Assembly (NCBI RefSeq): GCF_001514065.1
Contig: NZ_KQ948425.1
Coordinates: 110,578 to 174,577, forward strand
Length of the DNA: 64,000 nt
Origin: Streptomyces antibioticus
GTDB taxonomy: Bacteria > Actinomycetota > Actinomycetes > Streptomycetales > Streptomycetaceae
Direction: 5' to 3'
Made by a program: the position numbers and the translations under genes. Under the pieces are notes generated by a model that saw nothing but the letters and a program-made list of their open reading frames with translations, was not told the DNA's origin and ran no database searches. Shown piece after piece: positions 1-23,880 of this stretch (within the stretch, counting starts at the first letter, position 1; each line of letters starts with the position of its first letter).

Positions 1-11769
<11,769 letters not shown>

Positions 11770-11773
<4 letters not shown>

Positions 11774-14700
11774 GCGTGGGATCCGTTCTCGCTCGTGGCC
11801 ATCAGCCGGTCGACCTCGTCGACCGTCAACTCGCCGCGCTGCAAGGCCTCCAGGACGTCCTGAAGCCGTGTGTCGGGCACCGTGGGCACCTGCTCCACGG
11901 CACCGCCGGGCGCGGGATCAGCCCAGTGACGTTCCGGGGCGAAGGGGTAGCCGGGCAGGGAGACCCGGCGGGGGGACGTACCCGGCGCGCGCAACGCTGA
12001 CCAGGTGATGTCGGCGCCGGCCGTCCAGGCCCTGCCCCACTCCAGGGGGTCCGCCGGTGCGGGTCCTACCGGCGGTGTGGCGCCCGGTGCAGCCGTCCCG
12101 GTGACGTAGCGGCCGGACCGGCCGCCGACGTAGGCGTCGAGCTGCTCGCGCAGCCCGTCCTGATCCGCGGCGACCAGTGCCAGCCGTGCGGTCATCGCGT
12201 CACGGCCCTCCTGGAGGGTGAACGCCAGGTCGTCCAGGGGGACTTGGTGACCGGCCAGATACTCGCTCAGACGCCCGGCCGCCGCCCGCAGCCGGTCCTC
12301 GTCACGTGCGGAGAGCACGAAGAGCCGGGGTCCGTACGGTGCGCTCGCGGCGGGCTCACGCGGGGGCGGTTCCTCCAGCAGGACGTGGGCGTTGCCGCCG
12401 CCGAAGCCCATCGAGCTGATGCCCGCCCGGCGCGGCACGTCCCGGCCGGAGGCGTCCTTGAGCCGGTCCCAGGGCCGGGTGGCGCCCACGATGTGGAAGG
12501 GGCTGCCCTCCAACTCCAGAAGGGGGTTGGGCCGTCGGTAGTGGATGCTGGCGGGCAGGGTCCCGTGCCGCATCGCCAGGACCACCTTCACCAGGCCCGC
12601 GATGCCGGCCGCCGCCTCGAGGTGGCCCATGTTGGACTTGATGGTGCCCAGACCGCACCAGGGTTCGCTCACCTCGCCGTGCTCACCGGTGAGTTCGGCG
12701 AAGGCCAGCCGCAGCCCTCGCACCTCGATCGGGTCGCCGACGACCGTGCCGGTACCGTGCGCCTCGACGTAGCTGACCGTGCGGGGGTCGACGCCGGCAC
12801 CGCGCAGTACGGAGGAGACCAGGCCTGCCTGGGCGGCCGGGTTGGGCACGGTGAGGGACTGCACATGGCCGCCGTGGCCGGTGCCGCTGCCCCGGACGAC
12901 CGCGTGGATGGTGTCACCGTCCGCGAGGGCCCGGCTCAGCGGCTTGAGCAGCACGGCGGCCACGCCCTCGCCGCGGACGAATCCGTCGGCGGACTCGTCG
13001 AAGGTGCGGCAGCGTCCGGTGGGCGACAGCATGCCGGTCTGGCCGAGCGCGACGTACAGCGGCTCGGTGAGCAGCAGGTGTACGCCGCCCGCGATGGCCT
13101 GGTCGCAGTCGCCGCCGCGGATCGCCTGGACGGCGGCGTGGAACGCGAACAGGGAGCTGGAGCAGGCGGTGTCGACGGACTGGCTCGGCCCGTGCAGATC
13201 CATGAGGTACGACACGCGGTTGGCGATGATGCAGTGGGCGAGGCCGCTGCTGGAGTGCGCCTCGCGGTCGCGGCCGAGGGCGGTGAGGTGACCGTCGTAG
13301 TCGTGCGAGGTGGCGCCGACGAACACGCCGGTGCGGGTGCCGCGCAGTGACGAGGGGCTGTGCCCGGCGTCCTCCACCGCCGCCCAGGCCGCCTGAAGGA
13401 ACAGCCGCTGCTGGGGGTCCATCAGGTCGGCCTCCAGCGGGGAGATGCCGAAGAAGGCGGCGTCGAACTCGGCGACGCCGTCGATGAAGGCGCCCCATTT
13501 GCTGTTGGTGCGGCCGGGGGTGCGCACCGGGTCGCCGTAGATGCGCCGCCAGTCGAACCGCTCGGCGGGGATCTCGGTGACCAGGTCGGCGCCGTCGCGC
13601 AGATTGCGCCACAGGGTGTCCAAGTCGGGTGAGCCGGGGAAACGGGCGGACAGGCCGACGATGACCACCGGGTCGTCGGTGACGTCCGGTTCATCGGTGA
13701 CCGCCGAGTTGTGGGTGATCGCCGGCTCATGGTCCCGCTGCGGCGGTGCGGGGGACTCGGACGCGATGACCGTGAAGCGGGCGCAGGCGTCGGGAGCGTG
13801 CTCGCGCAGATAGCGGGCCACAGCGTCGAGCGTGGTGCATTCGTAGAGCAGCACCTTGGGCAGCGGGCCGAAGTCCTGCTCCAGCCTGCGCACCAGCTGG
13901 ATCGCCCCGAGCGAGTCCAGTCCGTAGCGGTCGAAGGTCGCGGCGGGGTCCATGTCGGCGAGGGGCACGCGCAGGAACTCCGCGAAGACGCCCGCGAGAT
14001 GGTCGGCCAAGCCGTCCGCGACGCCGGCGCCTCGCGCGGGTCCGGACACCGCCGCCTCCGCGGCGGTCGTCGTCCCGGACGCCGCTGCCTGGGCGGGTAC
14101 TGGCCCGGTGGCCGCCGCCAGCAGCACGGACTGGTCGAGCTCGTCCTCCGGCAGACCCGCGGCGCCGAGCGCACGCACGCCTTCGAATCCCGCCGTCCGC
14201 AGTGCCGCGCGCCAGCGTGGGACGTCCAGGAGCGGGGCGCCGGGCAGCCGTTCGGCGGGCTCCTCGAAAGCCCACCAGCCCGGGATCATCCCGAACATCA
14301 GGGCCAGGTAGTCGAGATTGCAGGTGACCTCGTTGAGCACCAGTACTCCCCCGTCGGCCAACAGGCCGCGCAGCCGGCCAAGGCTGCGGGAGACACGCCG
14401 GGTGGCGTGCACGACGTTTGCGGCAAGGACCAGGTCCACGCAGCCGGGTGCGAAACCCTGTGCCGCCGGATCGGACTCCAGGTCCAGCACGTCGAAGCGC
14501 AGCGGCACCCCGCGGCCGCCGAACTCCTGCTCGGCGGCGCGGAAGAAGGACGCCGAGACGTCGGTGTAGCGGTAGTCGACGCGCGCGACGTCCTGGCCGA
14601 GGGTGGCGAGGAGCTGAAGCACCCGATCGGTGGTGCCTCCGGTACCCGCGCCCGCCTCGACGATCCGCACCGGCCGGCCGGGTTCGGCGGCGAGCCGTGC

Positions 14701-17700
14701 GGCGACGAAACCGTGCACGGCACGGGCGACGAGTTCGTTGTAGTGGTCGGCGATGGCGTTGCCCCGGTAGATGTCCGCGAGAACGTCCGGGTGGTCGCCG
14801 GAGAAGTACAGCTCCAGCGGGTCCACCCGGTCGGCCAGCACGTCGGGAAGCGCAGGCAAGCACTCGGCCACCAGACGTACATGGGCGGAGAGTTCGGGGT
14901 GCCGGGCGAGCAGGGCGCCCAGTTCCCCCGCCGCGAACGGGCTCGGATCAGCCGCGCGGCTGCGGCGCAGCACCCCCTCGATCACCCGGGTCAGCCGCTC
15001 GTACGAGGGGTCCGCGGCCAGCGTCTCCAGCGCCCCCGGCGCCAACGGGTCACGGCCCAGCCGGGCCCGCAGGTCGGCGTCGAGCATCCGGCCGGCGGTG
15101 ACACCGAGCCCCCGCAGGGCCTCGGCGACCTTTCGGCCGTCGTAGGAGGCGTCGCGCAGCCAGGCGTCGGCGGCCTGTTCCGCCGCGGCGGCAGCGGAGA
15201 CCGCCCCGCGGGAGGTGCCGGGCGTGGTGCCCTGTGTCCGCTGCGGCACGGACCCTGACGCGGCGTCGGGCGTGCTGCTCGCCGCGGGCAGGCTGGTGGG
15301 GGCCCGCCCGGAGTCCGGCTGCATCGTCCGTGCATGGCGCTCGCGGGCGAACGGGTACGTGGGCAGGGACACCCGTCGAGCCGTCGCCTCCGACAGCGCC
15401 GGCCAGGTGTCGGTGGTGCCGTCCGTCCAGCGGCGGGCGGCCCCCGCGGCGGCGTCCTCGGGGTCGCCGCCGACGAGCCGCACCCGGTCGCCCGTCAGCC
15501 CCGTGGCGAGCAGTTCGTCCAGGCCGCGAAGGAGCGAGCGCCGGTCGGCGGCGACGACGGCGGCCCGGGCGGGGAGCTGGAAGCGGCCGTGCTGGAGCGT
15601 CGCGGCGATCGAGGCGAGCGGTACGTCCGAGTCGGCGACGAAGCTCCGTTGACGGGCTATCACCTCCCTCAGCCGGTCGTCGTCCGCGGCGGAGTACGGG
15701 AACACCATCGGGCCGTCGGCCGGCACGCGGACCTCCGGGGCGTGCGGGGCCTGCTCCAGGACGACGTGGGCGTACGCCCCACCGAAGCCGAAGGAGCTGA
15801 CTCCGGCCCGGCGCGGCGTCCCGGCGGCCGTTTCCCACCGCTCGGTAGCCCGGTTGACGCGCAACGGGCCGCCGTCGAGCGTGCAGTAGGGGTTGGGGTG
15901 CGCGTATCCGGGCAGGGCGGGCAGGACGCCGTGCCGGACGGTCAGTACCGCCTTGACGAGCCCGGTCAGCCCGGCGGCCGCCTCGGTGTGGCCGAGGTGG
16001 GCCTTGGCGGTGCCCAGGACGCAGAAGCCGGTCCGGGAGGTGTGTTCGGCGAAGGCGGCGGTGAGCCCGTCGACCTCCACGGGGTCGCCGAGCTTGGTCC
16101 CGGTGCCGTGGGCCTCGAGGTATCCGATCGTGTCGGGGCTGATGCCCGCGTCGGCCCAGGCGGCGCGCAACAGGTCCGTCTGCCGGGCCGGGTTGGGGGC
16201 GGTCACGGAACCCGCACGACCGCCGTGGTTGACGGCGCTGCCCCGGATCACCGCGTGCACCGGATCGCCGTCACGCAGGGCGTCCGCGAGCGGCTTGAGC
16301 AGGACGGCCGCGACCGCCTCGGCGGGCGCGTAGCCGTCGGCACGTTCGTCGAAGGCGTGGCAGGCTCCGCTCGGCGACAGGGCGCCGATCGCGGACAGCT
16401 GGGTGTAGTGCCGAGGCGTGAGGATGAGGTTGGTTCCGGCGGCGAGGGCCATCCGGCACTCGCCGCGCCGCAGCGCGTTCACCGCGAGGTGGACGGCGTA
16501 CAGCGAGCCGGAGCAGGCGGTGTCGACGGTGAGGCTCGGGCCGCTGAGGTCGAAGAAATGCGAGGGCCGGTTGGCGGACATGGAGACCGCCGTGCCGATC
16601 GGCGCGTACGGGCCCTCGGCGTGCCCGGCGCGGATCAACTCCTCCTCGTGGTCGCGGAAGGAGCGGCCGACGAACACCCCAGTGTCGGAGCCACGCAGCC
16701 GGCCGGCGACCGCGGCATCCTCGGCGGTCTCCCACAGCACCTCCAGCAGCAGCCGGGTCTGCGGGTCCATGGCCTGCGCCTCGTCGCGGGACACGCCGAA
16801 CAGCGCCGCGTCAAAGCTGTCGGCGTCGGCGAGGAATCCGCCGCGCGGGCAGTCGGTGCGGCCGTCCCCGCCCTGCGGGTCGTAGACGGCCCGGTGGTCC
16901 CAGCGGTCCGCCGGGACGTCGGTGACGAGATCGTCGCCGTTCAGCAGGCGCTGCCAGAGCGTGGCGGTGTCGCGGGCGCCGGGGAAGCGTCCGGCCATGC
17001 CGATGACGGCGATGGCCCCGTCGGCGGGACGGTCGACGAGCCGTGCCGGGACCGTCTGTCCCGCCGTGGCCGACTCCGCCCACGCGACACCGACCGGTCC
17101 CGGTGTCTGTCGCGCCGGGGCGGTCCGGGCGAGGCGGGCGGTCTGCTCGGGGAACTCCGCGATCAGGTGGGCGGCGAGCTGTGGCACGTCGGGGTGGCGG
17201 AAGAAGACGGTCGGTACGAGCGCACAGCCGAGGTCGCTCTCGATGCGGTCGTTGAGGGCCATCAGATCGGCGGAGGTGAGCCCGAGGTCGAGGAATCCGG
17301 CCCGGTCCGGCGGGACCGGGGTGCCCAGTCTTTCGCGGACCAGTTCGTCGAGGTGGTCGGTGACGGCGTCGAGGACGGGATCGCCCGAGGTCATGGAGTT
17401 CGCCTCCGCGGCAGTGGCGGTGTCCGGGCCGGTGCGGGCCGCGGGCGGCTCGCCGTACGCGCGAGGGCCGCTGGCCGGCGGCAGGTCGCTGCCGGGGCTG
17501 CCCGCGCCGGCGGTGATCCACCGGCGCCTGCGGTCGAAACGGGTGAGGGCGAGCGGGGTGCGGCGCGGGGTGTGCCCCTCGGGGGCCTGTTCCAGCACCA
17601 CATGGCAGTTGGTGCCGCCGAACCCGAAGGAGGAGACCGCCGCGCGACGCGGGCTTCCGGTCGTCTCCGGCCAGGGGCGGCCGGCGGTGACGGGGTAGAA

Positions 17701-20700
17701 GGGGGTGCGTTCGAAGCCGAGCCGGGGGTGGGGGTCGGCGCAGTGCAGGGTGGCGGGCAGATAGCCGTGCTGGACGGCCAGCACCGTCTTCACCAGGGAC
17801 GCGATGCCGCCGGCGTGCAGCAGCGCGCCCACATTGGATTTCACCGAGCCGACGGCACAGTGCTGGGATTCGCTGCCGAGGCCGCGGTAGACCTCGGCGG
17901 CCGCGTGGATCTCGATCGGGTCGCCGAACCGGCTGGCCGAGCCGTTGACCTCCAGGTAGCCGATCGAGGGCGAGTCGACGCGGGCCGCCCGCAGCGCGGT
18001 GCGCAGCAGTTCGGTCTGCGCCTCGTGGCTGGGCGCGGTCAGGCCCAGGGTGCGGCCGTCGTTGTTCGCGGCGGAGGCGAGCAGGGTGGCGAGCACCTGG
18101 TCGCCGTCGCGCAGGGCCTGCTCCTCGGTCTTCAGGAGCACCATGCCGAGCCCCTCGCCCGGCACGGTGCCGGTGGCCTCGCGGTCGAACACCCGGCTGT
18201 GGCCGTCCCGCGAGAGCACCCCCGCACGGCCGAGGCCGAGATAGACGAAGGGATCGAGGAGCAGTTCACAGCCGCCGGCGACCGCGTAGTCGCACTCGCC
18301 GGCGAGCAGGCTCTGCACGGCCTGGTGGACGGCGACCAGCGAGGACGAGCAGGCCGTGTCCACGGCCAGGGACGGGCCACGGAAGTCGAACACGTGGCTG
18401 ATCTGGGTCGCCACCATGTTAGGCAGGGCGCTGACCAGCAGTTGCGGGGTGGTGGGCGGGCCGCCGATGCAGTTGCGGCGGACGTAGTCGTTGGCACCCA
18501 CGCCGAGGAAGACGCCGACACGTTCCCCGGCGAGCTCCTTGCGGGCGTAGCCGGCCCGGTCGAGCAGTTCCTGCGCCAGTTCCAGGGAGAGTCGCTGCTG
18601 GGGGTCCATCCAGGCGGCGTCCTGTTCGCTGATGCCGAAGAACTCCGCGTCGAACCGGTCGATCCCCTCGATGAACCCGCCCCACCGGGCGGCCTCGACA
18701 ACGTCCGGATCGGCCCGGTCGAACCAGTCCGGCGACCAGCGGTCGGCAGGCGTACGGGAGACGGAGTGGATGCCACGGACGAGGTTCTGCCAGAACTCCT
18801 CGACGGAGGCGGCACCCGGCACACGCACCGCCGCGGCCACGACGGCGATCCGCCCGGACGCCGACGGCCGCTCGCCGACGGGCCCCGGTCCTGCAGCCGC
18901 CGTCGCGGAGGGTGCCGCAGCCGCCTGCGGAGCCCCGCCGGAGGTGTCCGGCAGTGTGACCGGTTCGCCGACGGCCGGGAGTTCACCGGCCAGGTGATCG
19001 GCCAGCGCGCGCAGGGTGCGGCGCCGGGCCACCACGGACGGCACGACGGCGGTGCCGTAGCGCTGTTCGACGACGTCCAGGACACGCATGGCGGCGATCG
19101 AGTCCACGCCGTAGTCGCTGAGGTCCTCCTCCGGGTCGAGGTCCTCGACCGGCACCTTCAGCACGTCGGCGAAGATGCCCGCCAGCTCCTGGCAGAGGGC
19201 GTCGGCGTCCACCCCGGGGCGCTCGACGGCCGGGGTGTCGTGGTGCAGAGTGAGGCGGTGCTCCAGGCGCTCCACATCCCCACGGAACACGGCGAGTTGG
19301 GCGGCGGGGTGCCCGAGGGCGAACTCCAGCGCGGCCAGACCGTCGTTGGTGCTCAGCGGTTCGAGGCCGTTCACCTCCAGCACCGGCTGCTCCACGGCGG
19401 GGTTGATCCGCATGCCGCCGTCCGCCCACAGGGGCCAGTTGACCGACAGGGTGCGGCCGTGGCGTTCTCCGCGGCCCCGTAGGTCCTGGCGGTGGTGCGC
19501 GAAGGCGTCCAGGTAGCGGTTTCCGGTGGTGTAGTCGGTGGTGCCGATGGTGCCGAGCACCGAGGTGGTGGAGGAGAACAGCAGGAAGTAGTCGAGGCGG
19601 GCGTCCCGGGTCGCCTCGTCCAGCAGACGGGTGCCGGCGATCTTGGGCGCGATGACCCGGCGGATGCCGGCGATGTCCTTGCGGAGCAGCAGCCCGTCCT
19701 CGACCACTCCGGCGGCGTGCAGGACACCGGTGAGCGGGCCGAGGTCGGCGACGACGGCCGACACGGTGTCCGCCACCGCGGCGTGGTCGGTCACGTCACA
19801 GGGGTAGTAGCGGGCCTGTGCGCCCAGCGCGACGAGTTCGGCGACGGCCGCGGACTGCTGCGCGCCGTGTCCGGACCGGCCCAGCAGGGCGATCCGTACG
19901 CGTGCCCGCTCGGCCAGTCGGCGGGCCACCAGCCGGCCCAGGCCGCCGGCGCCCCCGGTGATCAGATAGGTGCCGCCGTCGCGGGCGAGGGGGACCTCCG
20001 CTGCGGCGGCCGTCGTCACCCGGCGGAAGCCGAGCACCTCGCGTCCCGCCCGACGGACCCGTACCTCGATGTCCTGCCAGGCCACGGCCTCGGCGAGCAC
20101 CGCCCGGCACTGCTCCACGACGCCGAAGGACGTGTCCAGGCACACCGTCTTCAGGGCCAGCTTGGGCTGTTCACGCCGGACGCCGCGGGCCAGGCCGCCC
20201 ACGGCCGCGTGCTCGGGGTCCTCACCGTCCGAGGCGTAGGCGTAGACCATGGGCACGGTGGCGGTGCACGAGGTCAGCCAGGCACGCGCCAGAGCGAAGG
20301 CGCTCTCGCGCGCCGCCGACGGACCGAGTGACGCGGTCAGGGGCCACAGGTCCAGGACCGCCGCCGGATCGGCGCCCTCGGCGCGCAGCGCCTGGGCGAG
20401 GGCCCGGTGGTCCTGCTCGGCGGTCGGATCGACGGTGAACTCGTCGGCGCCCTTCCGGGAGAACTCCGTCCCCGAGCGCACCGCCACCACCCGGGCCGCC
20501 ACCCGGCGCCGCAGTTCAGCCACCCGCCCGGCGTCGTCGTCCAGCACCAGCAGCACGCCGTCGGGCAGCTTGCCGCCCTCGAGGTCCTGCCGCGCCCACA
20601 CCGGTTCGTAGACGAGCAGGCCGTCCGGTACGGCGGTGGGGGCGGGGGCGGCCCAGGCCGCGGACACGGCTTCCGTGCCGGAGACCTCGGCGGGAACCGT

Positions 20701-23700
20701 CGGCTCCGTACCGACCGCGTGGCCGTCACCGTCCGCTGACCGGCCCGGCGCGTCCGTCACCCTGCCGGCCTCGCCTGAGGCCGGGCGCGGGGCAGCCGTG
20801 CCGGTCATCGGGATCCAGCACCGCTTGCGCTCGAAGGGATACGTCGGCAGCGGCACCCGGCGTCCGCTGTGCGTCGCCCAGTCGGTGTCCGCGCCACGGA
20901 CCCACGCCGCGGCCGTCCGCGCCGGGTCGGCGCCGTCCGCGCGGCCGCCGCCGTCGCGCCCGGGGCGGCCCGTGAACACCCGGGCGGGGTCGGCGTGTCC
21001 GGCGGCGTACGCGGTGAGCAGGTCCACCAGCTCAGCGTTGTCGTGGGCCACCACGGCGAGCCGGTGCTCCAGGGCGCGGCGGCCGGTGCGCAGCGTGTGG
21101 GCGACATCGGCGAAGGGCAGGTCCGGGTCCTCGCTCAGGAACCGGCGCAGCCGGTCGGCCTGCACCCGCAGGGCCTCGGGCGTACGGGCGGACAGCGGGA
21201 CGACCTGCGCTCCGGCGGGCCTCTCGGACGGTAGGCCGCCCTCGGGCCGGTACTCCTCCAGCACCATGTGGACATTGGCCCCGCCGAAGCCGAAGGCGCT
21301 GATCCCGGCGCGGCGCGGCGCGGTCCGTCCGGTGCGCGGGTCGAGGACCCGGGGCCACTCACGGCGTTCCCGCGCCACGTAGAAGGGGCTGTCGTCGAAG
21401 GGGATCTCCTGGTTGAGCCGCTCGGTGTGCAGCGTGGGCACGATGGTGCCGTGCCGCATCGACAGCAGCACCTTGGTGAGAGCGGCGATGCCCGCGGCGG
21501 CTTCCAGGTGGCCGACGTTGGACTTCAGCGAGCCGACCGCGCAGAAGCCGCGCCGGTCGGTGGAGCGGCGGTAGGCCTTGGTGAGGGAGGCGATCTCGAT
21601 CTGGTCGCCGAGGGTGGTTCCGGCGCCGTGCGCCTCGATGCTGGTGATGGTCTCGACGTCGACGTCGGCGCGGCGCAGCGCCTCCAGCACCACGCGGCCC
21701 TGCGCGTCCGGACTGGGCACGGCGAAGCCGCTGGTGCGGCCGGAGTGCTGGACGGCCGAGCCGCGGATGACGCCGTAGATGTGGTCGCCGGCCGCCTCGG
21801 CCTCGGACAGCGGGCGCAGCAGCACGGCGCCGACTCCCTCGCCGGGCACATAGCCGTCGGCGCCCTCGCCGAACACCCGGCAACGCCCGTCGGTGGACAG
21901 CAGGTTGTTCTCCGCCAGCCGAAGGTATTTGAAAGGGTGCAGGGAGAGGTTGACCCCGCCGGCCAGCGCCGCCCGGCACTCGCCGCGCCGGATCGCCTCG
22001 CAGGCCAGGTGGATGGTGGTCAGCGAGGACGAGCAGGCGGTGTCCAGGGAGACACTGGGGCCGCGGAAGTCGAAGGCGTAGGAGACCCGGCTGGTGATCA
22101 GCGAGAAGGTGGAGGCAACGATCTGCGGGTTGTCGCGGGCGAGTTGCTCCAGGGCGTGCAGCTGGTAGTCGTTCCACATCACGCCCGCGAAGACGCCGAC
22201 CGCGCCGCCGGTCTGCCCGACCAGTTGCTCGGGGGTGTATCCGGCGTCCTCGACGGTCTGCCAGGCGGTCTCCAGGAAGAGCCGTTCGTGCGGGTCCATC
22301 AACTCGGCCTGACGCGGGGAGATGTTGAAGAACAGCGGGTCGAAGTCCTCGACGCCGTCGAGGAATCCGCCCCACTTGCCGTGGGTCTTGCCGCTGACGT
22401 GCCGGCCGGGCGCGAACCAGGGCGTGTGGTCCCAGCGCGCGGGCGGCACCTCGCTCACGCAGTCGCGGCCGTCCCGCAGCACCTGCCAGAACTCGCGGAT
22501 GTCGGCGGCGCCCGGGTAGCGGCCGGCGAGGCCCACCACGGCGATCGGCTCGTCGTGGGCGTGCGGCGCCGGTTCGGGGCGGTGTGCCGCCCGGGTCTCG
22601 GCCCGCGGGGCGGCGGGCTGCTCGGCGACCGGTTCCTGCGGGGCGGGGGTGCCGCCGGGCAACGTGTGTCCCTGGCCCCGTAGATGGGCGGCCAGGCTGT
22701 TCACGGTGGGGTACTCGAACAGCAGGGTCGGGTACAGCTCGGTGTCGAGCAGCTTCTCCAGCGATACGGCGATCGTGAGCAGGTTCACCGAGTCCAGACC
22801 GAGGTCGTAGAAGCCCCGGTCCTGGTCCATCGGCGCGTCGCCGCTGCCGAGCGCCTCGGCCACGAGGTCGCTGATGGCCGTCTCCAGAGTGCGCTCTCCT
22901 TCCGCGGCCGGCGGGTCGGCCGGTTTCGGCGGGCGCGGCGCGGTCGGGACCTGCGCGGGGGCCGCGGCGCCCTCGGCGAGCCGGGTGATGAGGTCGGCGC
23001 TGCGTACCCGCTTGGCGCGGAACCCGGTGATGCGGGCGACGACGCTGCCGTCCGGGTGACAGATGTGCAGGTCCGCGGTGACGGTCTCGGCGTCCAGCTC
23101 GCGCTGCTCCACCCGCGGCACGAACACCTGTGCCGCGGCGCCGAGCGGGGCGTAGGCGCGGAACGACTCGATGTAGATCGGGATGAAGGGGCGCGCGGCC
23201 TGTTCCCGCTGGCCGGGCTCGAACTGGAGGAAGGGCACCAGGGTGGAGAAGTCCAGGGTCACCGGGTGGATGTGAAAGTGGTCCAGGTACTCCTGGGCGT
23301 CCGGGCCGAGCTGGACATCGCCGAGAGAGTAGCCGTCGCCGCGGTAGACGGTGCCGTCCACCTTCATGAAGTCCCGGTGGTGGATGTCCACTTGGCGGGC
23401 GAAGGCGTACAGCGTGTCGGCGTCGCAGATCTGGTCGGCCGCGGCCTTGAGCCGGTCGGTGTCGACGTGCCCGGCCGCCTCGGGCGCGGAAAGCCGGATC
23501 TCCGCCTGGAAGTTGGTCTCCCAGGCCTCGTCGAGCACGACTCCCGCGCTGACCGGCCTGCTGCGCACGGTCACCGGCAGCACGCCCTGCGGGGACGGGG
23601 AGTCCACGGCGATCTGGAGCTGCCGGTCCCGGTCGCCGGCGGCCACCACGGGTGCGATGAACAGGCAGCGGCGCAGTTCGGCCGCGGCCGGGTCCACGCC

Positions 23701-23877
23701 CGCATGTCGCAGGAGCCGCAGGACCAGGTCGAGGAAGAAGACGCCCGGCAGGACGGGCGTGCCGTGCACGAGGTGGCCGCGCACGATCTCGTCCTGGGCG
23801 GTGACGCTGGTGACCAGGTGTCGGCCGGCCAGTCGGTGCTGATCGGCTTCGAAGCGAGGATCAACCACGGTCGACAT
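11770..23877 (-). CDS. trans-AT modular polyketide synthase, second subunit
   Basis: 4035 residues. Domains in order: DH at the extreme N-terminus (full HxxxGxxxxP with H35 and P44; HPxxLD aspartate D209), ACP (GLDS near 358), KS (444-870, C615, H750), KR (1090-1470, TGGAGGLG near 1303), ACP (GVDS near 1587), KS with active cysteine C1843 but N1978 replacing the HGTGT histidine and GALLHAGG replacing GHxxAAxG, ACP (GLTS near 2196), KS (C2455, H2590), C-methyltransferase (EAGAGTGG near 3069), ACP (GLDS near 3317), KS (C3572, H3707), and a charged C-terminal docking tail. The N-terminal DH-ACP belongs to the KS that ends the upstream gene. KS-DH-ACP-KS-KR has the order of a dehydrating bimodule known from trans-AT systems. 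The second KS cannot extend by the usual chemistry and should only pass the chain on. The Shine-Dalgarno sequence GAGGAG lies in the last codons of the upstream gene. Confidence 0.95.
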
Positions 23878-23880
23878 AGG

